From: Prostheceraeus crozeri | Lineage: Eukaryota > Platyhelminthes > Polycladida > Euryleptidae | DNA: 64,000 bases | NCBI GenBank assembly: GCA_907163375.1 | Contig: CAJQUW010011521.1 | Span: 358,501-422,500 of the forward strand | Direction: 5' to 3' | Shown here: positions 63,471 through 64,000 of the stretch, in pieces | Layout of the letters: the number at the start of each line of letters is the position of its first letter | Numbering within the stretch: position 1 is the stretch's first letter | Made by a program: the position numbers and the translations under genes | The notes under the pieces: generated by a model | The model's database searches: none | The model's input: only the letters and a program-made list of their open reading frames with translations | What the model was told of the DNA's origin: nothing

Positions 63471-64000
63471 TCAAATTCCGCTGTTGTCCAGTGTAGTTGT
63501 GTAACTGCTCACGAATCGTTCAGCTACTTCTCTCTTGAAAGCCGCTTTCCACATGGAAAACGCGTTCTCTGCGATATTGAGAAATGGAGAGTAGGGCGGT
63601 AAGTACCTAATAGAGTGTCCCTCTCGCAAACTGACTTCACGGGCTCTATTGTGGCACGGAGCATTATCCATGACGAATACACGAGGTCCAGCCCCAGCCG
63701 CAACGGACGCTTCTTCCAGCCAGGAGTTAAATCTCTCACAGAGAGGTTCCGCCTTCGTAGAATATGATGGACGACACCTTCATTAGAGACCGCCAAGATG
63801 AGAGTAAAATTCCGCCCGCGCTGTCCATGAACAATCCTGACAACTCGCTCTCCCCGTCTGGCACGACACTCGTGTGCGACTGATCCATAAATTAAAGCCG
63901 GATTCGTCCACAAAAATAAATGTTGGCGGATGGTTTGCGTTGATCGTGTGCAGATACCAGTTCGCATACCCGGCCCTTTCCACTTTGACGTCATGGCTAT
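63471..64000 (-). pseudogene. IS630/Tc1-superfamily transposase, partial (runs off the window)
   Basis: Related to 61940-62985. The minus strand gives FIFVDESGFNLWISRTR (first Asp), RRGERVVRIVHGQRGRN, then MDNAPCHNRA (second Asp) and LPPYSPFLNIAEN (Glu), about 32 residues after the second Asp. The middle section is in another frame than the ends, so at least two frameshifts are present. The N-terminal DNA-binding part lies beyond the right edge of the window. The first Asp, second Asp and Glu are all retained. Confidence 0.75.

Overview
The window is AT-rich, gene-poor eukaryotic DNA, most likely from an aquatic invertebrate. The reasons are the transposon load (Penelope-like, Tc1/mariner, pogo, piggyBac and non-LTR remnants), a TTAGGG-type telomeric array, GT-AG introns, and no bacterial gene organisation. 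I could not recognise any ordinary host gene. Everything annotatable is mobile or virus-like DNA.

The centrepiece is a complete, apparently young Polinton/Maverick (virus-like transposon) at 37515-58504. It is 20990 bp long, has 378-bp terminal inverted repeats beginning AGTAGTG, and is flanked by the 6-bp target duplication AACGTT. It interrupts one copy of a tandemly duplicated ~1-kb repeat; the uninterrupted second copy (58767-59771) preserves the empty site. The left half is transcribed rightward: a small protein (38544), a seven-exon spliced gene (41299-43381), a protein-primed DNA polymerase B with zinc fingers and an OTU-like region (43555-47412), an unknown protein (47671), and an overlapping frame resembling a full TATA-binding-protein core (48053). 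The right half is transcribed leftward: RING/UBA protein, unknown proteins, packaging ATPase, a conserved Polinton protein, chromodomain integrase, penton-like minor capsid protein, pX-like basic protein, major capsid protein, and adenain-type protease. TATATAA(A)G boxes precede most non-virion genes but not the virion block. With a self-encoded TBP-like protein this suggests an early/late transcription programme (inference). Between 39.0 and 40.6 kb the element carries repeats: a tandem duplication, a CTTCATACA minisatellite, long hairpins and a 230-bp telomeric array. Three stem-loops with the same TTCCGA loop and different stems follow the polymerase gene.

1-6.3 kb holds two nearly identical Penelope-like element copies, head to head, the second interrupted by a DD34D mariner with 140-bp terminal repeats. 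6.5-7.9 kb is a nearly intact Tc1 element (one stop codon). 8.6-9.4 kb is a pogo-type non-autonomous element. 9.4-36.7 kb is mostly unannotatable DNA with foldback elements and remnants of LINE, Penelope, piggyBac and pogo coding regions. After the Polinton, 59.8-61.9 kb is empty, and 61.9-64 kb holds two decayed, related IS630/Tc1-type transposases, the second cut by the window edge.
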